From NCBI RefSeq assembly GCF_900111195.1, contig NZ_FOGL01000003.1:1-64000 (forward strand): a stretch of 64,000 nt of DNA, in the 5' to 3' direction. This document shows, piece after piece, positions 45,654 to 55,294 of the stretch. The position numbers were made by a program, and so were the translations under genes. Source of the DNA: Gracilibacillus ureilyticus (GTDB lineage Bacteria > Bacillota > Bacilli > Bacillales > Amphibacillaceae). Positions within the stretch are counted from its first letter, which is position 1. Every line of letters begins with the position of its first letter. The notes under the pieces were generated by a model. The model searched no databases and was not told the DNA's origin. It saw only the letters and a program-made list of their open reading frames with translations.

Positions 45654-46400
45654 ATGTATGCTGTTATCATGTTAGAATGGAAGAAAAGTATTCAGGATCG
45701 GGGTCTGTTATTTTGGACATTGGTATTGCCAATTATTTTTACGGTTATATTCATATCAATATTCTCCTCAGGATTAAGCGGTTCAGAACGTCAGCAGGTT
45801 ATTGTCTCGATCGTTTCAGGTTATACGGTCATGTTTGTTTTCTTTATTATGATTTCTATGGTTGATTCTTTTATCAAAGATTGCAATATTGGCATGGTTG
45901 CCAGAATTTCGAGCACCAATTTAAAACCTCACCTGTATTTACTGGGCAAATGGAATAATTATATGTATATTGTGATTATACAGATAGTGATATTAACTTT
46001 GTTTGGGAAAATTGTATACAATATACCATTAGGTCAGCCTGTCCATATTTTGATACTGTATTTATTTTTAACAATTATGGTGACTGGATTAGGGCTCGCT
46101 CTTGCGATGACTGTAAGAACACTAAATATGGGTATTGCACTAACCCAGGTCATTGCATTGGGAGGTGCAGTATTGAGCGGCCTGTGGATCCCGGTTGAAA
46201 TGATGCCGTCCTTTCTGCAAAATATTAGTAAATTTCTGCCGCAATATTGGGCACATCAGGCGTTACAGGATGCAATGGAAGGGACAATACAACTTGGTGA
46301 TCTTTTTATAACAATACTCGTTTTATTGGGCTTTACCATCCTGGGATTTGTAATAGCATTGCTAGGCTATCCAGGTTTTTTAAAGAGGGCGAAGGGATAA
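45654..46400 (+). CDS. ABC-2 type permease
   Basis: A 248-residue permease with six helices (for example GLLFWTLVLPIIFTVIFISI, MYIVIIQIVILTLFGKIVYN and ALTQVIALGGAVLSGLWIPV), followed by the ABC-2 signature MMPSFLQNISKFLPQYWAHQ. The start at 45654 has AGAGGTG eight bases before it. It forms an exporter with the ATPase 22 bases upstream. The substrate is unknown; LytTR-linked exporters often handle antimicrobial peptides or other amphiphiles. Confidence 0.88.
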   Translation: MYAVIMLEWKKSIQDRGLLFWTLVLPIIFTVIFISIFSSGLSGSERQQVIVSIVSGYTVMFVFFIMISMVDSFIKDCNIGMVARISSTNLKPHLYLLGKWNNYMYIVIIQIVILTLFGKIVYNIPLGQPVHILILYLFLTIMVTGLGLALAMTVRTLNMGIALTQVIALGGAVLSGLWIPVEMMPSFLQNISKFLPQYWAHQALQDAMEGTIQLGDLFITILVLLGFTILGFVIALLGYPGFLKRAKG

Positions 46401-46416
46401 ATAAACAGGAGGCTGA

Positions 46417-46890
46417 ATGATGAAGGTGAAGATAGATATTAATGATAAACATACAGAGCCGTCCATCACCATTCAGACAAATGAATGGACAGATGAACTA
46501 GAGGAAATTATCGCAATCATTAAGGGGAAAAATCGAAAGCGGTTATTTGGAATAGAAGCTGATCAGACTATCCTGATTGATCCTAATGACATTGATTTCA
46601 TTTATGCCGAAAAGAGAAAGGTCTTTGCTTGCATGGGACAGCGCAACCTCGAAATTAAAATGAAGCTTTATGAAATAGAAAACATTCTGGCTCCTTATAA
46701 TTTTATGCGCTTTTCAAAATCAGTAATTGGCAACCTCAATCATATTGCTCGTTTTGAATTATCATTTAACGGAAATCTATGTGTCTATTTTCACTCCGGG
46801 ACGAAAGAGTACATTACACGGAAATATGTAGGTCCAATAAAAAACAGACTGGATATGGGAGGGCAATCAAATGATAATGGAAGCAATTAG
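46417..46890 (+). CDS. LytTR-family DNA-binding regulator
   Basis: A 157-residue protein without receiver domain. The LytTR domain (about 60-150) is seen in VFACMGQRNLEIKMKLYEIE and FMRFSKSVIGNLNHIARFEL and EYITRKYVGPIKNRL. AGGAGG precedes the ATG pair at 46417/46420. Its stop overlaps the DUF3021 gene by 20 bases. LytTR and DUF3021 pairs are known as regulator and membrane inhibitor for neighbouring ABC genes. Confidence 0.9.
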   Translation: MMKVKIDINDKHTEPSITIQTNEWTDELEEIIAIIKGKNRKRLFGIEADQTILIDPNDIDFIYAEKRKVFACMGQRNLEIKMKLYEIENILAPYNFMRFSKSVIGNLNHIARFELSFNGNLCVYFHSGTKEYITRKYVGPIKNRLDMGGQSNDNGSN

Positions 46891-47290
46891 AAGAAGTATC
46901 GTTGGAGTAGCTTTTGCAGGAATTATCACTTTTATTGCTCTAACTACTTTAGTAATCACAGATACAGAAGCCCCTGTCACACAAATATGGCTATACATGC
47001 TCTGTTCCATAATCATCGGAATCTATTTTGCCTTATCTTCATTTATATACGGAGATAACGGCTGGAGTAATCTGAAGCAAACAGTGGTTCATTTCCTGCT
47101 GTCGATTACTTTTTATTTAATAATAGCTTTATCAGTAGGATGGATTTCCTGGAAAATATCTGATATTCTCTTATGCAGTCTAATATTTATCCTTATTTAT
47201 GCAGTTTTCTGGACGGCATACTATATGTACTATAAAAAAATAGAAGTTTCCATGAATGAAAATCTTAAAAAGAAACAAGCACGTAAATAA
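46871..47290 (+). CDS. DUF3021 membrane protein, likely LytTR inhibitor
   Basis: A 139-residue protein with four transmembrane helices (RRSIVGVAFAGIITFIALTT at the start) and a charged C-terminal end. DUF3021 proteins of streptococci and bacilli sit beside LytTR regulators and hold them inactive at the membrane. It overlaps the LytTR gene, which supports such a pair here. No terminator with a clear T run was found after it; the 20-bp repeats begin 37 bases later. Confidence 0.82.
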   Translation: MIMEAIRRSIVGVAFAGIITFIALTTLVITDTEAPVTQIWLYMLCSIIIGIYFALSSFIYGDNGWSNLKQTVVHFLLSITFYLIIALSVGWISWKISDILLCSLIFILIYAVFWTAYYMYYKKIEVSMNENLKKKQARK

Positions 47291-47322
47291 TATTATTGGG
47301 GAGAGACGAGCGGGGGTTTTCG

Positions 47323-47440
47323 TGAAATTGCAAGAAGAGAGCGGAAATTGCAAAAAGGGAGCGGAATTTGCAAGAAGGAGGCAAATTTGCAAGAAGGGAG
47401 CGGAAATTGCAAGAAGGGAGCAAAAATTGCAAGAAGAATC
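47323..47440 (+). repeat. 20-bp tandem repeats, six copies
   Basis: TTGC marks each unit at 47328, 47348, 47368, 47387, 47407 and 47427. Unit consensus is AAATTGCAAGAAGGGAGCGG with a few changes; one spacing is 19 bp. All frames are open across the array and give low-complexity peptides of Lys, Gln, Cys and Arg, which databases often carry as false proteins. Confidence 0.92.
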
Positions 47441-47451
47441 ACACTCTGAAC

Positions 47452-47488
47452 CCAAAACAAAGCGCCCTATTCTACAGGAAAGGGCGCT
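47452..47488 (-). terminator. Terminator of the SDR gene
   Basis: Minus strand: AGCGCCCT-TT / AT-AGGGCGCT then TTTGTTTTGG. Confidence 0.85.
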
Positions 47489-47515
47489 GCGCCAGTCAAT
47501 ATCTATGCAACTATT

Positions 47516-48166
47516 TTATAGCGATTGGATCGCTTCTTCAACGGGTGTATTTCCTGTTACAACTTGGAATTCTTTTCCGATCGTTGAGTCATGGAGTAAA
47601 CTCTCTACAATAACTCTAGCTATATCTTCTCGAGGTACTTCTCCTCTTTCCACTTTTTCCGCAAGTGCGACCTGATTTTTGCCAGGGTCATTTGTAAGGG
47701 CACCAGGATGGATGATAGTGTAGTCTAAATCAGTATCTCTTAGCCATTCGTCAGCATAGTGTTTTGCAACAACATATGGTGCAAAGGATTCCGGTGCGGA
47801 TTGAATCGCTTCACGCGTTGTATCATAGGAGCTAATCATAATATATCGCTTCACATTTGCCTGCTTTGCTGCTTCAATCGTTTTTACTGCACCATCTAAG
47901 TCGATCATTAGTGTTTTATCCTTGCCTGTTTTTGGTCCAGACCCTGCTGTAAAGACAATGGCATCAACATCTTCAGCGGCTTTTGCTATTTCTTCAATCT
48001 CACCTTCTAAATCGACTATAGCAACATCGGCACCTAAATCTTTAAAGAAATCTGCCTGCTCTTCCTTACGGATCATTGCTTTCGCTTCTAATTTATCATT
48101 TTTTTGGATTAATGACACAACATGTTTTCCGATCTGTCCATTCGCTCCGATAACTAATACTTTCAT
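47516..48166 (-). CDS. NAD(P)-binding short-chain reductase-like protein (YhfK-like)
   Basis: A 216-residue atypical SDR of the NmrA/YhfK kind: MKVLVIGANGQIGKHVVSLI carries the GxxGxxG nucleotide site; IMISSYDTTRE and FAPYVVAKHYADEWL take the place of the Ser/Tyr/Lys region; DYTIIHPGALTND is the C-terminal mark. Substrate unknown. Start at 48166 has AAAGGATG six bases upstream. Confidence 0.88.
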   Translation of the reverse strand: MKVLVIGANGQIGKHVVSLIQKNDKLEAKAMIRKEEQADFFKDLGADVAIVDLEGEIEEIAKAAEDVDAIVFTAGSGPKTGKDKTLMIDLDGAVKTIEAAKQANVKRYIMISSYDTTREAIQSAPESFAPYVVAKHYADEWLRDTDLDYTIIHPGALTNDPGKNQVALAEKVERGEVPREDIARVIVESLLHDSTIGKEFQVVTGNTPVEEAIQSL

Positions 48167-48349
48167 TTTCTTCATCCTTTCCATAGATCTTTCTATGTAC
48201 CTATTTTAAATCTTCCCAGTAGAGAAGTTAAATAAACTGCCCATTGAAAATATAATAAATTAATGATGGAAGGAAAGAAGAAGTGTGTTAAAATAGGAAC
48301 AAACGTTTTGTTTTTATGCCTCGGAGAAATACAGCGAAGGAGAATAGAA

Positions 48350-48820
48350 ATGACAGGGAAGACACATTTAATGGGAGGAATAGCTTCAACAGTTGTTGCT
48401 GCCCAATTCACGAACTATGACCCGGCACTATTTATTACTGCGGGAGCAATCGGGTCGCTTATCCCGGATATTTGCCATGGGGGCAGCAAGATAGGTCGCA
48501 AATTACCTATGTTGTCAAAAATTATTAACAAACTATTTGGTCATAGAACCTTTACACATAGTATGTTATTTCTTGTGCTCATTGGATATGTGCTAACACT
48601 TATCACGAGCAATGAATCAGTTATTTTCGGTGTAATATTGGGAATGGTGAGCCATCTGCTTTTAGATGCTTCTACTAAAAATGGAATTAAGCTTCTGTAC
48701 CCATCTGCTCTAACATTTCGATTTCCGGTAACTGCGAAAACAGGGGGATCTGCTGAAAAAGTAGTTTTAATACTCTTAACATTAGTAACCATTTACTTCG
48801 GAAAAGATTTAATTTTGTAA
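48350..48820 (+). CDS. YdjM/DUF457-type metal-dependent membrane hydrolase-like protein
   Basis: A 156-residue membrane protein with MTGKTHLMGGIASTVVAAQF, HRTFTHSMLFLVLIGYVLTL and MVSHLLLDASTKNGIKLLYP. The H-x3-H/D pattern across short helices is that of the LexA-regulated YdjM and YfhO-like families. The real activity is not known. Start at 48350 after GAAGGAG. The end is close to the arsC terminator on the other strand. Confidence 0.85.
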   Translation: MTGKTHLMGGIASTVVAAQFTNYDPALFITAGAIGSLIPDICHGGSKIGRKLPMLSKIINKLFGHRTFTHSMLFLVLIGYVLTLITSNESVIFGVILGMVSHLLLDASTKNGIKLLYPSALTFRFPVTAKTGGSAEKVVLILLTLVTIYFGKDLIL

Positions 48821-48859
48821 AAAAAAATGACGAGCCGCTTAAACTCAAGTCAGCTCGTC
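48820..48859 (-). terminator. Terminator of the ars operon
   Basis: Minus strand: GACGAGC / GCTCGTC, inner part partly paired, then nine T after an A. Confidence 0.85.
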
Positions 48860-48866
48860 TGCTCCA

Positions 48867-49286
48867 TTATTCGCCAGTTTCTGCAAAATGCTTAATTCTA
48901 TCGCCAATTTCATCACGAACTCTTTGGAATACTTTCCATTTCTCTTCATCCGTTCCCTCAGCTTTCGCAGGGTCATCAAATCCCCAGTGCTCACGCTTTA
49001 CACTTGGAGGTGTTACAGGGCATTTATCGGCAGCATCACCGCAAAGTGTGATAGCCAATGTAGCATTATTCAAAATTTCCGGGTCAATAATTTCAGACTT
49101 TTGATCAGAAATATTCACTCCCGCTTCACTCATTGCTTTTACTGCATTAGGGTTCAGTCCATGTGCTTCAATTCCTGCACTGTATACTTCCCAATCTTCC
49201 CCTAAATACTTTTTCGCCCAGCCCTCAGCCATTTGACTTCTGCATGAGTTTCCTGTACATAAAAAATAAATTGTTTTTTTAGGCAT
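48867..49286 (-). CDS. arsC: Arsenate reductase ArsC (thioredoxin-coupled)
   Basis: A 139-residue low-molecular-weight phosphatase-fold enzyme reducing arsenate to arsenite. P-loop [15 protein letters not shown] holds Cys10 and Cys15; [14 protein letters not shown] holds Cys82 and Cys89, the triad that relays electrons to thioredoxin; [13 protein letters not shown] is the general acid loop. GAGCTGAC precedes the start. Third gene of arsRBC, 20 bases after arsB. Confidence 0.96.
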   Translation of the reverse strand: MPKKTIYFLCTGNSCRSQMAEGWAKKYLGEDWEVYSAGIEAHGLNPNAVKAMSEAGVNISDQKSEIIDPEILNNATLAITLCGDAADKCPVTPPSVKREHWGFDDPAKAEGTDEEKWKVFQRVRDEIGDRIKHFAETGE

Positions 49287-49305
49287 AATAGTCAGCTCCT
49301 TTTAT

Positions 49306-50604
49306 TTAAAATATAGTTAAAGTGAGAAATAATCCTGCAAGTGTAATGAATAAAATAGGAATTGTTAAAATGATACCTGTTTTAAAGTAAGTTCCCCAGG
49401 AGATTTTGACACCCTTTTGAGACAGTACATGTAACCAGAGTAAAGTTGCTAGAGACCCGATTGGTGTGATCTTTGGGCCTAAATCTGAACCAATAACATT
49501 GGCATATATCAGGGCTTCTCGAATTACACCCGATGTATCTGTTTCTGCAATCGCGATGGCATCAATCATAACTGTTGGCATGTTGTTCATTACAGATGAC
49601 AGGATGGCTGCAATGAAGCCCATTGATATCGTCGCAATAAAAAGCCCCTGTTCCGCACTTGCCTGAATGACATTTGCAAGAATATCAGTTAACCCTGCAT
49701 TTCTCAATCCGAATACGACGACATACATCCCAATTGAGAAAAAAACAATTTCCCACGGGGCACCTTTAATTACAGCCTTTGTTTCCACAGCGTTACTGTT
49801 ACGAGCCATTAATAAGAAGAAAACAGCGACAATTCCTGCTACTATGGAAACTGGTATGTTGATAAATTCACTAATAAAGTAGCCTGCTAAGAGTACTGCT
49901 AATACATACCAGGAAAGGTGAAACATTTTCACATCTTTTATCGCTTCAGCGGGTATTTTTAACTCTGATAAATCATAATTCCGTGGAATACTTTTCTTGA
50001 AATAGAGTAGTAAAACAATAATCGTCGCAGCTAATGAGAAAAGATTTGGTATGATCATACGAGAAGCATACTCAATAAATCCTATATTGAAAAAGTCCGC
50101 TGATACGATGTTAACAAGGTTGCTTACTACTAATGGCAGGGAAGTAGTATCTGCAATAAACCCGCTTGCCATAATAAACGGAAATACCATCTTTTCTGTA
50201 AAATTTAGATTTCTTACCATTGCTAATACAATAGGGGTTAGAATAAGTGCAGCCCCATCATTGGCAAAAAGTGCAGCAACAACGGCACCAAGTAAGCTGA
50301 TGTAGATAAACATTTTTGTGCCATTTCCCTGAGCGGCTCTGGCCATATGTAATGCGGCCCATTCAAAAAATCCGATTTCATCCAATATAAGAGAAATGAT
50401 AATAATAGCAACAAAGGCAAGGGTAGCATTCCAGACAATTTCTGTTACTTCCCAGACATCGTGTAAACTAACTACACCAATAATTAACGCGATGATAGCC
50501 CCGCCGCAAGCTGACCATCCAATCGATAATCCTTTAGGCTGCCAGATCACTAATACGAGTGTTATCAAAAAAATAAGTGCAGCCAATAAAATTTGTACTG
50601 GCAT
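49306..50604 (-). CDS. arsB: Arsenite efflux permease ArsB
   Basis: A 432-residue membrane protein with 11-12 helices. The ArsB marks are [20 protein letters not shown] and [20 protein letters not shown] and the following [20 protein letters not shown]. It exports arsenite and antimonite by the proton motive force. No arsA is present. GGAGGGAGA-type ribosome site. It follows arsR by 15 bases. Confidence 0.95.
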   Translation of the reverse strand: MPVQILLAALIFLITLVLVIWQPKGLSIGWSACGGAIIALIIGVVSLHDVWEVTEIVWNATLAFVAIIIISLILDEIGFFEWAALHMARAAQGNGTKMFIYISLLGAVVAALFANDGAALILTPIVLAMVRNLNFTEKMVFPFIMASGFIADTTSLPLVVSNLVNIVSADFFNIGFIEYASRMIIPNLFSLAATIIVLLLYFKKSIPRNYDLSELKIPAEAIKDVKMFHLSWYVLAVLLAGYFISEFINIPVSIVAGIVAVFFLLMARNSNAVETKAVIKGAPWEIVFFSIGMYVVVFGLRNAGLTDILANVIQASAEQGLFIATISMGFIAAILSSVMNNMPTVMIDAIAIAETDTSGVIREALIYANVIGSDLGPKITPIGSLATLLWLHVLSQKGVKISWGTYFKTGIILTIPILFITLAGLFLTLTIF

Positions 50605-50619
50605 TTTTCTCCCTCCAAT

Positions 50620-50964
50620 CTAACAACAAGAGATTCTCGTTCCATTTTCTTCGAGTTCTTTGAATTTATGATCCTGATTTGGCAATTGTTTCAATATTTG
50701 TTCAACTAAAGAATAATAATCATAATCTCTATTTAATGAATAAAAGTTCCACTGGCCTCTTCTTTCTTCTGTAACAATCCCTGCATCCTTTAATTTGCGA
50801 AGATGTTGGCTAACAGATGGTTGGCTTGCTTGGAATATTTCTACGAATTCACATACACAGCACGTATTATTCTCTAAAAGTTTAACTATCATTAAACGAG
50901 TTTTATCACCTAACAACTTCAACACTACAGCGGCATTCTCCACTTCAGTTAAATGAATTCCCAT
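50620..50964 (-). CDS. arsR: Arsenical resistance repressor ArsR
   Basis: A 114-residue ArsR/SmtB winged-helix repressor. Metal-binding cysteines are in TCCVCEFVEIF (alpha-3 ELCVCDL type), the recognition helix is QASQPSVSQHLRKLKDAGIV. A C-terminal ISCC adds a cysteine pair. It should bind AT-rich dyads ahead of the operon; ATATATCAATATATA at about 50994 (plus strand) is a likely site. Arsenite releases it. Confidence 0.94.
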   Translation of the reverse strand: MGIHLTEVENAAVVLKLLGDKTRLMIVKLLENNTCCVCEFVEIFQASQPSVSQHLRKLKDAGIVTEERRGQWNFYSLNRDYDYYSLVEQILKQLPNQDHKFKELEENGTRISCC

Positions 50965-51049
50965 TATAGAAACCTCCCCATTTACATCCTATCCATATAT
51001 CAATATATAATAATATGCTTATATAAAACAAACGATTAGTTTCCAACAG

Positions 51050-51083
51050 AAAAACTGATGATAGAAAATTCCTTCTATCATCA
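51050..51083 (-). terminator. Terminator of the MFS gene
   Basis: Minus strand: CTGATGATAGAA / TTCTATCATCAG with six-base loop overlapping the stop, then five T. Confidence 0.85.
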
Positions 51084-52229
51084 GCTTTCTCTATTTACTA
51101 GTGTTAATGCAAAAACTGTCAGATAAAGCAAACTGATAATGGTGAAAAAACTTATTGACTGAAACAGCTGGATAAACAGGCCGCCAATAGTTGGACCAAT
51201 TAAACTTCCAAAGCTGAAGAATACCCCGCATAACAGGTTGCCTGTTGGAAGCAGATTTTTGGGCATTAAATCAGTCATATAGGATATTCCAAGTGAAAAA
51301 GTAGATCCGACAAACATGCCTGCCAAAAAGAGACAGATGTTCAGAGCAATATATGAGTTTTCCAGAAACCCGGCCATCGTAAATGTTATAAACCCCAGGA
51401 ATAAGACACTTCTTAATATTTTCTTTCTCCCTAATTTATCACTTAATATTCCTAAAGGTAATTGGAATATAATCCCGCCTATAGCAAATGCAACAAGTAA
51501 TGTAGATACATGGTGAACATCCAATCCTAACCTTAGTCCATAGACAGGAAAGCTTCCGTTTAGAGATGTTTCTAAAAAGCCATAGGCAAATGGCGGAAGA
51601 AAAGCAACCCACGCATACTTCCAGGCGGAAGCAAACCGTTTAAATGTATCCTTGAAAGAACTCATATGGAATTCCTGATCAGGAAATTCATTTTTCAGGG
51701 AAAATAAAAATAACCAGCCGAATAAACTTAACAGTGATGAAATAATAAATGGCAAACTTTCATTTATATTCACTAATGGAACCATTAAAGGACCGACAGC
51801 AAAGCCGATTCCAAAAAACAATCCATAAATTGCAATGTTTCTGCCTCTTTTATGTTCTGGTGAAAAAGCAGTAATCCAAGTTTGTGCTCCGAAGTTTAAC
51901 GCATGGTCTCCGATTCCGACGAGCAGACGCAGGAAAAACCAGAATAAAAAAGACTGCCATAAAGGAAATAATAACAGTGAGACAAAGACTAAAAATCCTC
52001 CGGTAATGATTAAAGGCTTATATCCATATTTCCTTAAAGGCTGCTCCATAAAGGGAGAGGCAAGAAGTATTCCAATATATAAACCAGTGGCATTTAGTCC
52101 ATTTAAAAATGAGGAGACCCCGCTAGTTTCAAATAGGACTGCAATTAATGGTAACAGCATGCCCTGGCTAAAGCCTGAAATAGCGACAATACAAACTAAA
52201 ATCCAAAAACGAAACTTGTTCTTTTTCAT
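51081..52229 (-). CDS. MFS transporter (12 helices)
   Basis: A 382-residue major facilitator protein. Motif A occurs as LPLGILSDKLGRKKILRSVL between helices 8 and 9; the N-terminal half has FWFFLRLLVGIGDHALNFGA. It resembles YfkF/YcaD-like drug or metabolite exporters; substrate unknown. AAGGGATAG stands upstream. It is next to arsR but in its own transcript. Confidence 0.85.
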   Translation of the reverse strand: MKKNKFRFWILVCIVAISGFSQGMLLPLIAVLFETSGVSSFLNGLNATGLYIGILLASPFMEQPLRKYGYKPLIITGGFLVFVSLLLFPLWQSFLFWFFLRLLVGIGDHALNFGAQTWITAFSPEHKRGRNIAIYGLFFGIGFAVGPLMVPLVNINESLPFIISSLLSLFGWLFLFSLKNEFPDQEFHMSSFKDTFKRFASAWKYAWVAFLPPFAYGFLETSLNGSFPVYGLRLGLDVHHVSTLLVAFAIGGIIFQLPLGILSDKLGRKKILRSVLFLGFITFTMAGFLENSYIALNICLFLAGMFVGSTFSLGISYMTDLMPKNLLPTGNLLCGVFFSFGSLIGPTIGGLFIQLFQSISFFTIISLLYLTVFALTLVNRES

Positions 52230-52508
52230 TACTATCCCTTCACTTTCTTCTAAGGTGCCTGTATATCATACATGAAATAACGATCGATTGAAAAGAAATT
52301 GGTATAATCTCCATAATAGTATCTTTTCTTGTATGCTTTTTCATTAGATTAACTAGAATTTAGTTTAGAAAAAGGTCTATAATAAATTTATGGCGAATTC
52401 CAAATATGATACAAACTGGCCATTTGTCAGATCTTCATCACGGAAGGTCTAACTCTATGCTGAATTTTAAAGGAGTTTTTTATACTTTTCAGAATGGGGG
52501 CAGGAGAT

Positions 52509-53018
52509 ATGAGAGTTCGACTAAGTGATTATTCGGATAAATGGAAGCAAATGTTTGCAGAGGAATCTCAGCGGTTAAGCTCCATTTTTGGGGATGAGAT
52601 AATATCATTTGAGCACATTGGCAGTACTGCCATCCCAGGTATGAAGGCTAAACCTGTAATAGATATGATTTGTACTGTAAGAAGTATTGAAAGAGTCGAT
52701 ACATATAATGATCAGATGATCAGATTAGGTTATGAAGCAGCCTTCGAGCATGGAATAGAGGGAAGGCGGTTATTCCGTAAAGGTGGCGAAAACCGTACAC
52801 ATCATATTCACTTTTATCAATGGGATAATCCGGAAATCTTCAGACATTTGGTATTCCGCAGTTATCTTCTGGCACACCCGGAGGAAGTGAAAAGGTATAG
52901 TCAGTATAAAGAAAAGCTAGCTGAAAGATATGAGTATACATCAGAGTACAGCCCTGCTAAAAAAGCGTTCGTAACGGAAATGGAAAAGAAGGCGCTTGAC
53001 TGGTGGGAAAATAGATAG
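52509..53018 (+). CDS. GrpB/UPF0157 family nucleotidyltransferase-like protein
   Basis: A 169-residue protein of the GrpB group. SFEHIGSTAIPGMKAKPVID carries the G-S-T-x(8)-K-x3-D motif of the nucleotidyltransferase fold; HHIHFYQWDNPEIFRHLVFR and DYLxxHP-like SYLLAHPEEVKRYS are family marks. Molecular role unknown. The ATG at 52509 after CAGGAGAT is preferred over the longer frame from 52494. Confidence 0.88.
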   Translation: MRVRLSDYSDKWKQMFAEESQRLSSIFGDEIISFEHIGSTAIPGMKAKPVIDMICTVRSIERVDTYNDQMIRLGYEAAFEHGIEGRRLFRKGGENRTHHIHFYQWDNPEIFRHLVFRSYLLAHPEEVKRYSQYKEKLAERYEYTSEYSPAKKAFVTEMEKKALDWWENR

Positions 53019-53057
53019 GGGACTGATCAAACTTAAAATTAGTCCATTCTCAATAAG

Positions 53058-53096
53058 AAGATCTCTTGTATTAGTAAGCCAATACAAGAGATCTGG
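53058..53096. terminator. Bidirectional terminator
   Basis: AGATCTCTTGTATT / AATACAAGAGATCT, 14 perfect pairs, between convergent genes. Confidence 0.8.
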
Positions 53097-53097
53097 A

Positions 53098-54522
53098 TTA
53101 TATGTGAGTTTGTTTATAATGATGAAACCACGGCTGAGCATTTTCGATTTGGTGGGCCAGCTGGAGCATTGATGCATCTTTACCAAGCTGGCCAAAGAAA
53201 TGTATGCCAACTGGAAGCCCTGCTTCGGTCCAGTGAGCAGGGACACTCATTGCAGGTTGGCCTGTTGCATTAGCAATTGGCATAAGTGGATTATAATCAA
53301 GCATATTTTGCATCATCCCCTCATAACCAGACAGCTCAAGTCCCTCTCTTTCGCCAATTTTAAGAGGCAATTGATTCATGGTTGGCGTCATCCATACATC
53401 AAATTCACAGAAGAATTCCATAATTTTTTGTGCTTCCCTTTGAAGAAATACCCGCGATTCCTCATATTCGAGTGCAGATAACTTTTCGCCATATTTCAAC
53501 ATCTCATAAGTTAGTTTTTCCACATTTGGAGGTGTAGGCTCTTTCCCTGCCATTTGTCCGAGATGTTTAATTACAACAGATCCAGTGGCCATCCAAATGT
53601 TGATAAAATGATGTGCCATTGCTTCATGATCAAAGGATGGCGATATATCTACCACATCATGACCGAGGTCTTTCATTAATTGTACAGTCCTTGTAAAATT
53701 ATCTCTTGTTGCTTTATCATATTTCACCATTGCATTCGTTTCATATCCAACAGCAATTCTTAGTTTTTGTGAAGTTTTTTTCAACGAACTAAAGAAATTA
53801 GTCTGTTTATCAAATGCAGGGTAAATCTGAGGATGCTCACATCCATTAAGGATGTCTAACAGAATAGCACTATCCCTCACTGATCTGGTAAGTGCATGAT
53901 TAACAGAAAAATGATTTACATATGGAGAATATGGTAATCTCCCGCGGCTTGGCTTAAAGCCGAACAATCCACAGGCAGACGCCGGAATGCGAATCGAACC
54001 GCCTCCGTCACTTGCATGTGCAAAAGGGATTAACCCTGCCGCAACTGCAGCAGCAGCCCCTCCACTGGATCCTCCGGGGGACCGATCCAGATCCCAGGGA
54101 TTTTTAGTGGGGCCAAAGAGTACAGGTTCAGTAGTTGGTAAAAAGCCCATTTCCGGTGTGTTAGTTTTTCCTAAAAAAATCAGCCCGGCCTCTTTCCAAC
54201 GATTAACTATATAATCATTTGCTGGTGCAATAAAATCTTTGAGCATGACAGAACCGCTTGTGGAAGGCTCTCCTTTTACTGGATTAAGATCTTTAATAAG
54301 AAAAGGCAGCCCAGCCACAGGACTAGCATGAAGTGGAATGTTTTTTGCCATATCTCTGGCATTATCAAACATTTGATGGATGACAGCATTCAATTTGGGA
54401 TTTAATTTTTCAATTCGATCAATATAGAAATCAACTAATTCGAGACTTGTTATTAATTTTTGATCTAGAAGCTGTTTTTGACCTGTTGCATCAAGTTCTA
54501 ATAAATAATTTTCAGTAGCCAA
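53098..54522 (-). CDS. Amidase signature family enzyme
   Basis: A 474-residue amidase. Catalytic Lys in [16 protein letters not shown], the Ser-cisSer-Lys motif in [20 protein letters not shown] and [20 protein letters not shown] are intact. The sequence is closer to NylA-type 6-aminohexanoate-cyclic-dimer hydrolases and other catabolic amidases than to GatA, which would sit with gatC/gatB. GGGGAGAG lies upstream. The VOC gene 20 bases upstream on the same strand probably shares the transcript. Confidence 0.9.
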   Translation of the reverse strand: MATENYLLELDATGQKQLLDQKLITSLELVDFYIDRIEKLNPKLNAVIHQMFDNARDMAKNIPLHASPVAGLPFLIKDLNPVKGEPSTSGSVMLKDFIAPANDYIVNRWKEAGLIFLGKTNTPEMGFLPTTEPVLFGPTKNPWDLDRSPGGSSGGAAAAVAAGLIPFAHASDGGGSIRIPASACGLFGFKPSRGRLPYSPYVNHFSVNHALTRSVRDSAILLDILNGCEHPQIYPAFDKQTNFFSSLKKTSQKLRIAVGYETNAMVKYDKATRDNFTRTVQLMKDLGHDVVDISPSFDHEAMAHHFINIWMATGSVVIKHLGQMAGKEPTPPNVEKLTYEMLKYGEKLSALEYEESRVFLQREAQKIMEFFCEFDVWMTPTMNQLPLKIGEREGLELSGYEGMMQNMLDYNPLMPIANATGQPAMSVPAHWTEAGLPVGIHFFGQLGKDASMLQLAHQIENAQPWFHHYKQTHI

Positions 54523-54542
54523 TCTTCTCTCCCCTTACATGT

Positions 54543-54968
54543 TTAGTCAGGAATAACTTCCGGATAGTCACAATATTCAATAATAGTTCCTTCCGTATCA
54601 GCAGGGTTCAGATAAATTAGCCGCCTTCCGTGTTTGTTGATGCGCAAAGTGTCTTGTAATACGCGAACCCCCTGTTTTTCCAATTCCTCCATCGCAGCAT
54701 CAAGGTTTTCAACCCGATAGGCAATATGATGGACCCCTTTTCCTTTTTGCTTAATAAATCTAGCAATTGGCGAAGTCGTATTATTGGTTGGGGCTAACAA
54801 TTCTGTACGTATTCCATTCACCTCAATTATTGCGATATCGCTCTCTACACCAACTGCATCACTTCTGTAGCGATCAAGCATTTCCCCGCCCAATATATTT
54901 ATATAAAATTCGATACTGTCTTCTAGACTGCGAACTGCCACACCGAGGTGATCTAATGTTTTTTCCAT
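54543..54968 (-). CDS. VOC-family protein, methylmalonyl-CoA epimerase-like
   Basis: A 141-residue vicinal oxygen chelate protein. LDHLGVAVRSLEDSIEFYIN holds the first metal His, GKGVHHIAYRVENLDAAMEE the second, and ADTEGTIIEYCDYPE the C-terminal Glu; together they match methylmalonyl-CoA epimerase. No mutase genes are in view, so the role is open. Start at 54968 after AAGGAGC. Confidence 0.85.
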   Translation of the reverse strand: MEKTLDHLGVAVRSLEDSIEFYINILGGEMLDRYRSDAVGVESDIAIIEVNGIRTELLAPTNNTTSPIARFIKQKGKGVHHIAYRVENLDAAMEELEKQGVRVLQDTLRINKHGRRLIYLNPADTEGTIIEYCDYPEVIPD

Positions 54969-55111
54969 AATAAGCTCCTTTTTCAGTTTGTTAATCATTA
55001 TAACATGAGGGTCTTTATTTCCGTACCCTGTTCAAAGATGAATTTCTGCCTGAAAACCCCTTGGAAACAGTTCCCTGTTTTTGCTATGATTAACTAAATG
55101 AAAAAAGGGAG

Positions 55112-55255
55112 ATGAAATCACAGTTGGAAGAATTAATAGGAGAATGTGCCGTTTGTGGTGAGTCTGTTTATTGTAAGGGCGGCTTTTTAGAGGGGACAAA
55201 TGAGAATGGTTTATTACTGTGTCCAAAATGCAGCACTGAACCTTCCGAAGAATAG
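55112..55255 (+). CDS. Small zinc-ribbon-like protein
   Basis: A 47-residue open frame: MKSQLEELIGECAVCGESVY followed by a loop and LLLCPKC. Two Cys-x2-Cys knuckles (12-15 and 37-40) would bind one zinc. GGGAG stands directly before the ATG, so a TTG at 55124 (four residues later) may be the true start. It is close upstream of the sigma remnant. Function unknown. Confidence 0.55.
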   Translation: MKSQLEELIGECAVCGESVYCKGGFLEGTNENGLLLCPKCSTEPSEE

Positions 55256-55294
55256 CGGGATTGCCACAATTGTAATAGGAAAGACGGGGAAATA

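Noticed and set aside
47256-47675. Plus-strand open frame of 139 codons across the 20-bp repeats
   Set aside because: Starts inside the DUF3021 gene, is low-complexity, and ends antisense to the SDR gene; an artefact of the repeat.
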